Source: Impatiens glandulifera | Lineage: Eukaryota > Streptophyta > Magnoliopsida > Ericales > Balsaminaceae | Assembly (NCBI RefSeq): GCF_907164915.1 | Contig: NC_061868.1 | Location: 27,771,819 to 27,835,818, forward strand | Reading direction: 5' to 3' | DNA: 64,000 nt | In this document: positions 48,659 through 61,415 of the stretch, piece by piece | Layout of the letters: every line of letters begins with the position of its first letter | Numbering within the stretch: the stretch's first letter is position 1 | The notes under the pieces: generated by a model | The model's input: only the letters and a program-made list of their open reading frames with translations | What the model was told of the DNA's origin: nothing | Databases searched by the model: none | Made by a program: the position numbers and the translations under genes

Positions 48659-49770
48659 TGCCTATTTTATCGGAGTAACAGATTGAGCGATACGTTAGTC
48701 TAATCACTAAGAACCCTAATGCATTTAAAGCTTATGATGTGGATGAAATTCTACCTTTTATTCGCATAAATATTGATGGAGCGATGATGGCTCACATGTA
48801 GAGCAAATGGAGTCCGGAAAGTCGTTCTTTATCATTGGAAATATGCACATTTGCCCGACGATTGAAGACTTTTAAGTAATCCTCATGTGTTGATCTAATC
48901 AGCTCATGTTTCTATTCTCTAATGACCCTTTACTTGAATTTCCATTCGAGATTCTCTATAACTTATATTGATGTAGAATGTATGATGCTGCATTGTTCAC
49001 CATGTAACATGGATTTATCAATATGCGACACCTTGACGATTTCATTTGACGTGTCTAGGGAGCGGACATGACCATCAGCCACAGTCAAAGAAAACTATTT
49101 ACGCTCGTAGTTCTGGCTCATTTTTTTGTGTGTTCCGTTGAAGGCCGACAACCTTCCGATAGGCTCCTTAGGGTAGTTTCTACTCTGATGGAAAATGCCC
49201 GAGGGTTAGTTGGCCTTGTACTTCCTAAGACACTCATTGGTCTCTACGACTTTGTTCCAGACCCAACCTCTTATTCCTACCGAGGATCATCTTTGGTCTT
49301 ATACCCCTGGTTGTTGGAAAAATTGCGTCTCTTTCCCTATCCTTCAATTCCTTACTCTTTCTTTGCGAATCTTTAATTGCAAAGGATGGCTGGAGTTAGA
49401 GCTGACCATGCCATTCGTGATGATCACCCAATTTACTTCATTATCCTGTGGTATCTCTATAATACCATGATGTACGAGATGGAGGGTGATCCATTCATGA
49501 TTATGCTGGGATTATAAGAATCTACCTGCTATTGTACCACCATTATATTTCGATAATTTGGCATGCAGAATCCTATCCCGTGGGAAGGACTTGTTCTTCC
49601 AAACATGAGTCCTATTTTCCTTCTTTTTACTTGATGTACCCATCAAGGTTGGTGCTTGCTCATACAGTTCAATTTCCTAGTCGATGGATCAATATTTTGA
49701 ACGTAGCCAATGTGCTCTACCTTCCACATGTCGTCGAACAAGAAGATGTAGCGATGAGATGACCATATTA
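48659..49770 (+). pseudogene. Antisense ORF of the Tat-like gypsy element, broken
   Basis: On the plus strand, opposite to pol, a decayed frame reads MPILSE, stop, QIERYVSLITKNPNAFKAYD (48659-48740). Later it reads RQPSDRLLRVVSTLMENARG, VLPKTLIGLYDF and YRGSSLVLYPWLLEKLRLFP (49147-49340). The last part fits the pattern of plant DUF7745-type proteins (alet...ald......f.gc..ll.lWl.ehl), which are known from Tat-type gypsy elements and as an antisense ORF in some. At least three stops. Its function is not known. Confidence 0.5.
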
Positions 49771-50219
49771 CAAGTCAAGCTCTAATATAGAGTAGCTATT
49801 TTATACTAATAATTTCGATTTATTTTATAGAGGACCACATGTCTACGTATCTTCTCGGTTTATTTTTCTACAAAATAAGAATCAGGTCTCTATAGTTCGG
49901 ACCATGAGTCCTTTATCCATGTTGCAAGTTATACAAAATTTGGGATTGGATTCTGTTGAGATAAACTCCTTTTGAGGCTGAACTTTAAACCGTTCTACTA
50001 TGCTTGATATTATACAAAATTCTTTTAAGCGCATTGAGATTTCTTGGCGCAATGAACTCTTCGCCTTCTAAATTAGATAAGCGAATAACTCATCCATAAT
50101 GGATTTTCTTAAGTAGTTCTCGGGTTTGTTTGAGAACTAGATCACCTTCCTTGAGGTTTTAGGTTTTACCTTTATATTAAAGGTGTTTGACATGTATTTT
50201 TGGTAGGCTTGAGTTTTTC

Positions 50220-53200
50220 ATAAAGCGTTCAACCTCTTATCCTCTATTAACGTTAGTTGGTCATATCAAGAGTAGGGAGTTTTGTCTGTCGATGTTCAAG
50301 TAGTTGTACGATATTCCAATAAGGCGTATGGTAGCTTGTTGTTCCGGTCCTTATACGTGCCGATCATTTTCTTGATGATCCTAATCACGTTTTTGTTTGC
50401 CGCTTCGACCGAACCAATAGTCTGTGGTCTATAGGGAGATGATTTGTGATGCTCGATCTTGAACTCGTCGAAAAATTGCAAAAATTTCCTTGAAAGTGTC
50501 GACCATTTCCCTAAATCAAGGCGTGAGGAACTCCATATCTAGAAATTATGCTAGTTCAGATGAACTTTGCCACTTGAGATAATTTCAAGAATTTGTAAGA
50601 GGTTGCTTCAACCCATTTGGTGAAGTAGTCTATAGCAATGAGTATGAACTCGTGTCCATTTGACGCACGGGGATAGATTTTCCCGATTACGTCGATGCCC
50701 CATGTAGAAAAGGGCCAGAGGTATGTCATGTTGTAGAAAAGCGAGGTCGGTGTATGATTTAGATTAGCATAAATTTGGCACTAATGACAACTCCTTACAT
50801 AACTCACACATTATTGTTTGAGGTTTTGCGAATAATATCCTAGACAAAGTATTTTCTTGTCTAAATCCATTCCATTCATGCGTGGGCCACATGTCCCTAC
50901 ATGAACTTATTCCAAGAACCTCTTAGGCATAGGATTGTTTATACAAAGCATGTTTTAACCATCTAATCAACGGTAAAGTCTATTGGCAATCCAAATGTAG
51001 GTGGAATACTGGCGCAACACCCATCATTCCTTAGCTCGAAAATGAGAAGGGTATTCTCCATACTCAATGTACTTTTGGAGAGTAACATACCAAGGTTTAA
51101 CAGCATTCTCACAAGAAGTGACTGCCTCCGATTCAAAAGAAGTAGTTGCTTTTGTCGGATTTTTAGATGTTTAATTTTGATTCCGTCAGAAATTTGAGTC
51201 ATGTTTGCTAGAGTAGCCAGGGCATCCACGAAGAGATTTTGGCTTCTTGGAGCTTGAACAAATGATACTTGATCAAATTTTCTCATGAGTTTAGTTAAAT
51301 GGGCATGGTAGGGTTTCAAATTTTACCCTTTCACTTTCCACGTTCCATTGGCTTGGGATATAATCAATTTAGATTCGCCAATGAATTCTAGCTTGGTTGC
51401 CCCTTTTAAATATTTCAACTTGAGACTTGAGAGACATGCCTTGTATTTGGCCTCGTTAATGGTAATGAAATATTCGAGTTTTATGGATATTGGGTTGTAC
51501 GTCCCTTACGAATCAACTAACAAAATTCTAATTATGTAACCTCGCTTTCTGGAAGCTTCATCAAACATTAGTTTCCAAGTGTATGATGTTATACTCATAA
51601 TTCCCTTGTCGGGGAATTCGAGTTCGTCTTCTAACTCAACAATGATGGGTTGGTCAACAAGAAAGTCTGCAACAATGCTTCCTTTGACAAGCTTATGTAC
51701 CGTATAGGCTATATTGTATTTAGATAGCATCGTCATCCATTTGGCTATTCTTGGTGATAGAAGGGTTCGTTGGAACAAGAAATGGATCGGGTCTAGTCTT
51801 GATACCAACTTGATGGGGGTGGGCTTGCATGTAGTGTCTTAACCTTTTAGTTACCCATACTAAGGTCCAACATATTTTCTTAGTTGGAGTGTAATTATGT
51901 TCACACCCATTCATTCGTTTACTGATGTAGTACACAGTCATTTCGAGTTTATCCTCATTTTCTTTAGCCAATAGGCTTTCCATGGTTGTGTCTATTACAG
52001 TAAGGTATAGAATGAGAGGAATTCCAGCTCAGGGCAACATGAGTATGGAATGGGATTTTAAGTAATCCTTGATTCTATCAAAGGCTAGTTTACAATCTTC
52101 ATCCCATACGAATTTTTTATTGTTCTTCATCAGCTTAAACAACAAATTGCATGACATAATAAGCTTATTAATTAATCTGCTAATGAATTGGATTTTAACA
52201 AAAAATTCACGGACCTCCTTTTCATTTCGAGGGAACGACATAGTCGTGATCCCTTCAATCTTAGAGGGATTGACTTCGATGCCCCTCTTTGTGCATAAGA
52301 AGCCTAGCATTTTACCAGTTGTGACTCTGAAGGTTCATTTCTTTGGATTGAGTCGCATTTGATATTTCCTGTTTCATTGCAGAATTTTTTTGAGGTTTAG
52401 GACATGACATTCTCGATCCTTTGATTTGACAATCATATCGTCGTCATATATTTCCACCTCTTTGTGGATCATGTCGTGAAGGATCATAGTGACTGCCCTT
52501 TGATAGGTGACGCCCACGTTCTTAAGACCGAAAGGCATGACCCTATAGTAGAAAGTTCTTACCTCTATTATAAATGTGGTCTTTTCTATATCATGTGGGA
52601 CGATCAGGATTTTGTAGTATCTTGAGAATCTATCCATGAATGATAACAAATCATGAATGGCGGCATGATTGACCAGTAAGTCAATGTGAGGTAGTGGGAA
52701 ATGATCTTTAGGGCTGACCTTGTTCAGATCCTGATAACCTACACACACGCGTAGTCTTCCGTCTTTCTTCAGGACGGGGACTGCGTTGTCAATCCAGGTA
52801 GGATATTCCACTATCTCGAGAATTTAGCTTTGAGTTGCTTTAAGACTTCTTCCCGGATTTTATTCATGACTTCCTCTTTCATTCGTCTAAGCTTTTGCTT
52901 TACAGGCTTAGAATTAGGATATAGAGGAATATGATTTCGTGTGATTTTTGGATCGATGCCTGACATGTCTTTGTATGACCAGGCAAAGACGTCTTTGTTG
53001 GTTTTGAGCAGCTCAACAATCTCTAGACGTTCTTGGGGGTTTAAAATTTAGCCAATTGGTACGATATGAGGATTGTCGGTCATGTTTAAGTTGATTTCGA
53101 TTGTCTTTTCTTCGGCGGAGACAATCTCGTCCTCAATATCTAAGAAGTGTTTGGTTTTGAAGTATAAGTAAGAGTAAAAGGAAAGATAATTTTTAATCAA

Positions 53201-54240
53201 AGATTCGAAATCTACTTCTTGTATTACATCGAGGAATTGATTACATGTAAGAGAAGATGATCCAACAAGATCATTAATTTTAGGTTTCTTATAATGTACA
53301 TTATTTAACCTCTCTACACACTTTCCCCCCCCCCCCCAAAAAAAACTCTCTACACACGAGAGGAGAAAGAGTTCTACTTTCATCGATCACAGTATCGATG
53401 GATGAAAGGGAGTCGATTTCTTGAGAACTGAGATAGCTAGATTCTTGAGTTGTAGTAGCTATTTTGAGAATCTGAACCAAGGTTTGGAGGGCGACGCGCC
53501 ATTAGTCTGTTCTTTTCCTAATTATGCAAATAGAAGAGTTATGATTAGACAATCTGAAAAGATTTTGAGACCTGGAAAACATCTCTGTAAATCTGTGTTG
53601 ATAAAGAGTTCGGAGAAGTCAAAGCATATGATGCTTTGTCCTTCGCGAATGAATTGTCCATTCAAGGTTGGTGGAACATCTATGTGTCATTTGAATATCC
53701 TTTTCGTACAGATTTCTTCGAATCCTGTAGGGATATATCCTAGACGATGTCGATCCATGTTATATCATGGTTGCGGGAATGAGGTCATGCCTTTGGCGTT
53801 TGGTTAGAAGCCCATGCCAAGGAAATATCATATTTGATGCATCATTCTGATTTAGGAAATGCCAAACATACTAAATTCATGATGTTTGGATTAATCTTTA
53901 CCTTCTAAAAATATTGGACATATCTCGAACTCGTTTAGTTCAACCTTAGGGTGTCAATATTGGTAGACCCTATGACTATTGTGTTGTCAATTGCGCCGTT
54001 GACGGTGATGACTTGGTTGTTGGGGATAAACCTGAGTTCTTGGTGTAGGGTGGAGGCTAAAGCCTTGTCTTGATGAAGCCATGATCTTCCTAAGTTCAAG
54101 TTGTAGGAAGGATGCATGTTGATGGCACAAAGTCAACCTAGAAGGGAATATCGACTACTCGGACGATGCACTTGAAGCAACCCATTATCTCTTGAAGAGA
54201 GCTATCGAAACCACTGAAACACAGGCCGAAATCACTCCAT
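50220..54240 (-). pseudogene. Tat-like gypsy pol with a second RNase H, broken
   Basis: Order on the minus strand: protease tail (YNLNLGRSWLHQDKALASTL, 54105-54040). A spacer typical of this lineage follows. Then reverse transcriptase 52811-52029 (RVCVGYQDLNKVSPKDHFPL; active site YDDDMIVKS; FYYRVMPFGLKNVGVTYQRA) and gypsy RNase H 51983-51720 (TVYYISKRMNGCEHNYTPTK). An archaeal-type RNase H lies at about 51600-51200 (WKLMFDEASRKRG, EAKYKACLSSLKLKYLKGA, QAPRSQNLFVDALATLANM). Integrase runs from about 50830 to 50296 (STWGIDVIGKIYPRASNGHE; FKIEHHKSSPYRPQTIGSVE). The extra RNase H places it in the Tat group. There are many stops and frameshifts, and the 5' gag part appears deleted. Confidence 0.88.
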
Positions 54241-54976
54241 TTCTTATTTCCATCTTAGTCCAAGTCTAGAAATTGATGTACGTCCCTTTAAGGATAGTCT
54301 CAGATGTGACTTTGGAGTATCTGTAAATTTAAAACATTTAAAAACACACGTTTGTTTTTGAAAAGAAGGAACATGCTCAAGATGTTTACTTAGACTATAC
54401 ATGCATACACATAATACATATATAATAGTCACATAAAGGTTTGTAGTGACGATGTCTTTTTGTTGTCTGGGCACGACAAACAACCATCTTGGTGATAGTA
54501 ACCAGGTTTTTTTCAAAGGGTAGAATGGATAAGAGAGTTTTATATACTGATTGTGGAAGGGGTACACTCCCGCCATAAACCAGAGAATATCTACTCAATT
54601 GGGAATTTACCCCAACCTCCACAATGCCTATGTCCTATCGGACGACTCATGGCGAAAGGGTGGGTCGATCCTGATTACCTAGTTTTGCCTCTCGCAACAT
54701 CACTCAGTTTGTAACAAGTTGTCAATCCATATTGATAATATTTGCATATATATGTAGAAGTATCGACCCCGATCATGTACTTCTTTGAATGAAGAGGGTG
54801 ATGCACCCTTTACACATAAAGGGTCTAAGAATATAGATAAAACATATGCATCTTTTAAGGTATTGTAAATTGTAAGACAAGCCTATTAAGTGTGAAAACG
54901 TGATAAAAACACTTTTAAAGCCAAGTTTATGTTTTCGAGTTAAACATTTTAATTCCCATAGAGTCGCTAGAAAAGT
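54241..54976 (-). mobile_element. Leader of the Tat-like element with primer binding site
   Basis: On the minus strand, just inside the LTR, TAGCGACTCTATGGGAA (about 54970-54954) resembles the tRNA-Arg-type primer binding site of Tat elements (TGGCGACTC..). Between it and the protease only about 700 bp remain, far too short for leader plus gag, and no gag motif is seen. Confidence 0.55.
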
Positions 54977-57831
54977 TGTAACCCCCGAGAATCCCGTAGC
55001 TTAGCACGTATTGTTGGACACGTGGCAATATGGGCCCACGGTGGCTCGAGGTTCGATGGTTTCAACCTTAATTTGCATGCTAGACATCTTTTTTAAAATA
55101 AAACATTATTTTAAAAGATTTTGATAGTACTTGACAACTTTTAAAATTAATTATATAAAAATAATTAATTTTATTCAAATTTTAATAATTTGGGGATTTC
55201 TTATGATCAAATGACAATTTGATTTTTTTTATGAAATTCGATTTAAATTAATTAAACATAATTAATTTAAGAAAATATTATTTATTTGAAGACATAGTCA
55301 CCAATTGATTTTAGAAAAATCAATAAAAAGGTGTACATGTACAAACGTATTTTGCATCAGAGTTTCGTTTGGTTCAAAATTCGGTGATACTTGGGAAAAG
55401 ACTTTCACACTTCATCCTCCGTACCCGTTTTAAAAACGGTCTTTACTTATAAAGTTGGATTTTGAAAATTGGTTGTATAACATTTGAGTTTTAACCAATT
55501 ATTTTTCCGGTCCTAGTCATGCTTTTAGGTTTAACGTTATTTAAAGTATTGAAACATCAATATTTAATGTTGGTACCTGTTGCGTATGATAAATATGGTG
55601 GAAATATCTGAAGAATATCATTCATTTTTAAAGGCATTAGTGTTTAAAAATAAACACCAAACAAGCCTTTATTGAAATATTTTTGTGAAAACATCCCAAA
55701 AATATTTAAAATGCATTTTCTATTTTTCGAGATTTTTAGAAAATGATTTAAAGTCCCAAAATTACAAAAATAATTTTGAATTTTTAAAAGTGGAACCAAA
55801 CAAGTCTTAGGACCGGAAACATAAGGTTTGGTTCTGATTTTATCGGTCGGGGTCCAAAGACCCTCGGTCTAGGCTTATGAGCTCTCGGTTTAAGTACTAG
55901 AGTCTATCGGTTGAGTTGCTAAGGACTCTCATTCCTTAGCTGATCTTACTAGTCTAGGTGTAAAAACTTATCGGTCATAGACTAGCCTAAACCTAGGTTT
56001 CTCGGTGGATGTGTATAAACCTCTCGATCTAGGGCTACCACTAGGCTAAGTTCCTCGGTCTTAGATTTGGGAGCTCTCGGTTTTGAGTCTAGGATTCTTG
56101 GTCCTAGGGTTAGACTTATCGGTCCTAGGTCTTGAGAGTCTCGGTCTTATGTTTGAATTTCTTGGTCGTGAGTCTTGGGAGTCTTAGTCCCTGGTCAGAC
56201 CTCTCGGTAGGTCCAAATTTTATCGGTCCTAAGTGAGAATCCTCGGTCGGATTCTTTAGTCCTTGCTCAAGAACATCGATCTTAGGTCTCGGTCCTAACT
56301 CAAAAACACTGGTCATATGTCTTGGTTCTAGCTCATTTTTATCGGTCCTTGGTCTTGGTCCGGACCAAGGATCCTTGGTCGGGACCAAGGATCCTTGGTC
56401 GGGACCAAGGATCCTTGGTCGGATCTCTTAGTCCTAGGCTAACAAGCCTCGCTCCTCAAGAACACAAGGATTCGATTTTGTAAATTCATTTTTTTAGCAC
56501 TAATTTTTTTTTATCTAAGAGCTTGGGTAGCTTCACAAAGCTCCCAAGAACATGTTGATCATCGTCTCAAGATCTGGATCGACCTGGATGAAGATCATTT
56601 TGTTCAAAAACAGTTTGTGATAAAAAAAAAAATCGAGTTTTTGATTTGAAGGTTGTTTTGAGGTGAAATGAGTTATCCAATAGCTTCCTTATAACACATA
56701 TACTTGATTGTTACCAAAACAAGAACAATGATTGTTAGTTTGACCAATGCAAGAAATCAAAATTTTTATTTAATTTTGAAAATTTTGATTTTGATCAAAA
56801 TGATCGAGATGGATCAAACCTGATCCAAATAGTTGTCCAACATCATTACAATCATGTTGGGAAGTTTTCTTGGTTGTGATTCGATCGAATTAACCCAAGA
56901 ACATCAAACCCGTTTTTTTGATTTTTGAAATTCAAATTTGAGTTTTTATTATTTAGATCGATTGATCAGTTCTATCCTATCCAGATAATTTATAAATCAT
57001 CTAAGGATGAATTCTCAGCCATAAAACACCATAAACAACAAGAATACAAATTTATGCAATTTGAAATATAAAAATTTCAAATTCAAACTATAAATATGAA
57101 TTAGAGGGTGATTGGAACCTAACCAAGGATTGGATAACACTCATTGATCCTTAGGAAAGCTTTCTGGATGCACAGATCCAAACTTGAAGGCCTTAAACAG
57201 AAAAATCGAAAAATCATAAGCTTTGAAGCTTTAATGGTGGATTTTGATTTTCTTCGATTCGAGGCTTCTGTGTTGGTTCGTTTGCTTCGAAATGACTTGA
57301 GGATGGTATTTATACTACTCCTAAGTCTGTTGGAGAAGTCTAGTGGCTTGAATTAGCCAAAAGCCATTAATGGCTTTTGACTGTTCTTGGCTTGTAGTCG
57401 CCGAAATAGGTCGTGACAAGGCCTACGGTTGTAAGGAGAATGATCAACATCGTAGAGTGATCATTCTAGACTTTGAATCAGTAAAAATCATCGACCAATT
57501 GTTAAGTTTCAAAAAGAGAAGATTAACACGACTTCTTCATTGGTATCCTCGCGGCGTTGCGATGAAGAAAGTGATCAAAGCCAAAAACGATGTCATTTTG
57601 TCTGTTTTTGGTGTTCTGTTGGCGATTCGTTTGCGGATGAGGGTTCCATTAGCATTTTGGATAATAGGCTAATGCTCAATTAGTTGATCTGGTGCTACTT
57701 GGCGTGCGTTTCCTTCCGCTACAATGGGCTATGCGGAGCGCTCTAGCGCGTTGGATTGGATTCAAGTGTCCATCCGATGGACGTGATTCTTACTTCACCG
57801 AATTCATCTATTTCGGCTACAGCCGATTACA
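54977..57831 (-). mobile_element. 5' LTR of the Tat-like element, about 2.85 kb
   Basis: Read on the minus strand it starts TGTAATCGGCTG (57831) and ends GGTTACA (54977), with matching TGTAA/TTACA tips, directly before the primer binding site. The length is in the range of Tat/Ogre LTRs. It contains a TCGGTC-rich zone (about 55840-56460) and a palindromic tandem repeat. The plus-strand frames at 57144-57672 lie inside it and are not host genes. There is no second copy in the window, so the boundaries rest on the tips and the PBS only. Confidence 0.55.
56363..56420. repeat. Three tandem copies of a perfect palindrome, period 20 bp
   Basis: GACCAAGGATCCTTGGTC, an 18-bp perfect palindrome, occurs at 56363-56380, 56383-56400 and 56403-56420, separated by GG. 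Similar half-sites (TTGGTC, TCGGTC) are scattered around it. Confidence 0.97.
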
Positions 57832-59590
57832 ATTTATTTTTTTATTAATACCTTAAGGGTTTATTTGAAATTTATTTTTCTTTAATCCTTTGTCTTTAAT
57901 TTTAATTTTTTTAAATACACAAAATATTAAAATAAATATAGCAAATATTTTACCAATCTATTTTTATACTTTAAGATTTAAATAAATAATTCTTAAGATG
58001 AAATGGATACAACAATTCATCAAAATTATTTATTTTTGTCATTTAATTTTTTTATAATTATTTTGAAACATTATGTGTAAAACATTTATTCCCAAATTTT
58101 TATTTTGGCCTTAACTCTTAATTATTTTAATTAATTAGTAAAATAATTAATCATAATTAATTTTTTTTAATTGTGTTTTTAACTATGGGTTAATTATTTT
58201 GATTTTATTTATTTAAAAATAATTCAAAATAATTATTTTAATATTATAAATTGGAGTTTAGATTTTGAGTGCTTACCCAAATTAATTTTATTTTGTTAGG
58301 TTATGTTAAATTGTTTTAAAAGTTTATTTTGTTTGTAAATGTTAGGTAAATAAATGTTTAATTGTGCATTTGTTTTACAAAAAGTGGTATGGTTCGTTAA
58401 CAAAATATAAAGTATTTTTTATGTTTGGAAACAAATCAAATTTTCAATAAAAGATAAAATGCTTATTTTTAACTTAAAACCATTAAATCGAATAATGTAC
58501 TTTTTTTTTAATTCAGCTCATAAGCTAAGTTTATAACTGGTTGTTTTAATTATAATCTTATAATGCAATTTATATTTGATATATTAATTTATTTAAAAAA
58601 AATACAACCATGTCAACCCAACATTATATAATTTGATACAAAATTTAGACATTGAAATTATTTTGTACAAATTAATTTTTTGTCTCATGTCCATTTAATT
58701 TAAATGAATATTTTATGTAACGCACAATTTATATAATGAATTTTTATAAGTGTTTTTATAATTAAATAAAAAATTAATCCTAAACATTTACAATTTTTGA
58801 TACACAATCTTAGATAATTTATATATTTATAAATATACGTTGAAGATAAATTTGAATTTAACTGAATTTTAGTAAATCAAAATTAATTTAATTTGAATAA
58901 TAATAGTTATATAAAATATTTATATTTAAATAATATTATTTTTTTATTCTAAACTTAACTGTGCAAACACACTCAAATCTCGTATTAATATTCAGTTTTT
59001 TTAAATAAGACATTGTTTATAAAAAATGAGTTTTAAAATAATTAAATAAAATTAATTTTCCAATAAATCAACTCTCAACTATCAAAATCACTCTTTTTAT
59101 TAACCAGAATATTAAAATATTTTTTATTTTAAATTATTATTTTTATTTTATTTATATATATTAATATACTTTAAATAAAAAGATAAAAAGTGGGAAAGTG
59201 AAGATAAAATATTTCTTTAAAGTCTCACGTCATCTTCTTTCTTTATCATTTTTTTATTTTAAACATATTTTTTACTTATATTTATAAAAAAAAATTATTA
59301 TAAATACCTGTTATCAAATAAAATTATATTAAATTTAATGATAATTAAATAATATTTTTATTTATTTTACTAAAGTTTAATGACTCACATGTATTAAAAT
59401 TCTACAATTCATAGGAATAAAAATAATTATTTTTATATATTAGTTAATAATATGATAAATTTAGTTAAAGAAATATTGTTGATAGTAATAATGAAAATAA
59501 TTTTCAAACATCGAGAAGGTCGGGTCAATATTTTGCATTTCTTACGCGTATTGGAGAAAAGTCCAAGCATCTCTATACTCTCTCACCTAC
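57832..59590. other. AT-rich intergenic DNA
   Basis: No gene, repeat unit or RNA recognised in about 1.75 kb. The part next to the LEA_2 gene (about 59300-59590) is presumably its promoter region. Confidence 0.5.
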
Positions 59591-59591
59591 A

Positions 59592-59601
59592 TTTATATAA
59601 T
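59592..59601 (+). promoter_or_regulatory. Probable TATA box of the LEA_2 gene
   Basis: TTTATATAAT lies about 100 bp upstream of the ATG and is preceded by TCTCTATACTCTCTCACC. Confidence 0.55.
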
Positions 59602-59696
59602 TATATTCCCAACAACATTTTCTTCCATAATAAATTCATTATTGCAATCATTCGTCACTTACTAGCCAATACTTTAATCCTCACTTTTTATTCCAT

Positions 59697-60374
59697 ATGT
59701 TATCGCTGGAAATTAGAAATCCAGAAGAGGCTTCTCCTAATCCATTAATTCCAGCAAACAGATACGTGCCTAGCGATGAAGTAGCTCCTTCCGTGCTTTC
59801 CCAGGATCTCCAACGCCAGAAACGTAAGAAATGGGCCATATACATCGCGCTTTTCGCACTCTTTCAAGTCACTATCATACTCGTTTTCGCACTTGTGGTT
59901 ATGAAAGCCCGAACCCCTCTTTTCATGGTTCGGTCGGCTACCTTCACCTCCTCGAACTACAACAGGTCAGGGATCAATCCATCCTTTGACTTTAACATGT
60001 CCGTGGATTTCAGAATCAAGAACGCCAACTTCGGTTCTTACAAGTACGAGGAATTCAATGTTTATTTTTACTATGAGGACTCCTTGGTTGTGACCGCGCC
60101 CATTTACAAATCCAGAACTGGGTTTCTGTCAACAAGAAAGTTCCCGATCTCAATAAACTTGTCCTCTAATGAACTGTCGGGGCTCAGTTTATCGACACTT
60201 GCGATTGATCTGAGCACCGGCGTGCTGCCTTTGACCATCAATTCTACGATGAAAGGTAAAGTGGAGATATTGTTGTTATTCAAGAAGAAGAAGTCTACGA
60301 GTATGAAATGTAACATGGGTATTAATACATTGACTGGGCAGCTTCAGGATATTAAATGCATGTACACCAGCTGA
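59697..60374 (+). CDS. LEA_2 / NHL-type membrane protein
   Basis: A single-exon gene of 225 residues, a normal length for the family. Residues 1-45 are a cytosolic segment with a basic cluster (RQKRKK) just before one membrane helix (residues about 46-69, WAIYIALFALFQVTIILVFA). The LEA_2 beta-sandwich domain follows, starting with the typical ARTPLFMVRSATF and continuing with NPSFDFNMSVDFRIKNANFG, YEDSLVVTAPI and INLSSNELSGLS. Related plant proteins (NDR1/HIN1-like, 'LEA hydroxyproline-rich glycoprotein') are plasma-membrane proteins tied to stress and pathogen responses; the role of this one is not shown. ATG 59697 is the first in frame and no nearby alternative exists. No defect seen. Confidence 0.93.
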   Translation: MLSLEIRNPEEASPNPLIPANRYVPSDEVAPSVLSQDLQRQKRKKWAIYIALFALFQVTIILVFALVVMKARTPLFMVRSATFTSSNYNRSGINPSFDFNMSVDFRIKNANFGSYKYEEFNVYFYYEDSLVVTAPIYKSRTGFLSTRKFPISINLSSNELSGLSLSTLAIDLSTGVLPLTINSTMKGKVEILLLFKKKKSTSMKCNMGINTLTGQLQDIKCMYTS

Positions 60375-60718
60375 GTGTTATATATTAGTTTAGCTGTCTA
60401 TTATTGTTGGTGATGAGTACTTATCTACTAGTAATTTCTTGTTTTTATTGTCATTTTGATGAGATTCAAATTATAGGGTATAAAATATTTTGATGATATA
60501 AATAATAATGAAGATATGAGGTTAATTAACATAATTAAGAGTTGGTTAACTTCAATAGAGTGCTTACAACAAAATATCACAAAATTTATTTGACTTTTTA
60601 CCCACACAATATGCAAATATAAAACAATCTTCTATGTAATATAGTTTGTGTGTCTTAATAGATAAATTGTACAAATAATCATTCAAATCAACATATTCAT
60701 ATTAAAAAAATAGTTTTA
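60375..60718. other. 3' flank of the LEA_2 gene
   Basis: AT-rich. ATAAATAATAATGAA at about 60500 may serve as a polyadenylation region. No other feature. Confidence 0.4.
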
Positions 60719-60749
60719 ACACAATAAGCACAGGTGAAAAAGGGGTAAA

Positions 60750-61415
60750 AAACGAGAGTAAAAACTCTCGGTTTTGACCCTATAACTTTCGGTATAGACC
60801 CAATACCGAAAGTTTAGGTAACTCTCGCCATCCTTTGGTATTGACTCTTTCGTTAAAAACAATTGGGCATTTACCGAGAGATATCGTAGAGTTTTCGGTT
60901 TAGACACCCAAGAGTAAAACCAAGAGTTAATTAGAAAACTTTCGGTTTTTCCCTTTGGAATAAAACCGAAAATTTCTAATTAACTCTCGGTTTTACTCCA
61001 AAGGCAAAAAACCGAGAGTTAATTGTAAAACTTTCGGTTTTTCCCTTTGGAGTAAAACCGAAAGTTTTCTAATTAACTTTCGGTTTTCCCCTTTGGAGTA
61101 AAAACGAGAGTTAATTGTAAAACTTTCGGTTTTACTCCAAAGGGAAAAACCGAAAGTTTTACAATTAACTCTCGGTTTTTGCATTTGAAGTAAAACCGAA
61201 AGTTTTACAATTAACTCACGTTTTTACTCCAAAGGGAAAAACCGAAAGTTTTCTAATTAACTCTCGGTTTTTCCTTTGATACAAAACCGAAAGTAAATGG
61301 AAATCTTTCGGTTTTCTTCAATGTAAAACCCGAAAGATGTTCCTGTAACTCTCGATTTTGCTATGTAGAAAAACCGAAAGATTTCCATTTTACTTTCGGT
61401 TTTTTCCTACAAAAA
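60750..61415. repeat. Subterminal inverted-repeat array of the CACTA element
   Basis: More than a dozen copies of CTTTCGGTTTT or CTCTCGGTTTT alternate with their reverse complements AAAACCGAAAG and AAAACCGAGAG. They are separated by TACTCCAAAGGG or TAATTAACT/TTACAATTA. Each adjacent pair can fold into a hairpin. In studied CACTA elements such arrays bind the TNPA-type protein; here that is inferred. Confidence 0.93.

Noticed and set aside
53326..53345. Run of C followed by A, as a possible sequencing or assembly artefact or regulatory tract
   Set aside because: Homopolymers are expected in decayed retrotransposons. It cannot be judged without reads.
57144..57672. Two plus-strand frames of 70 and 100 codons
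   Set aside because: They lie inside the long LTR of the Tat-like element and have no recognisable product.
60750..61415. CRISPR-like array
   Set aside because: The repeats alternate in orientation, the spacers are themselves repeated, and the context is a plant CACTA element.
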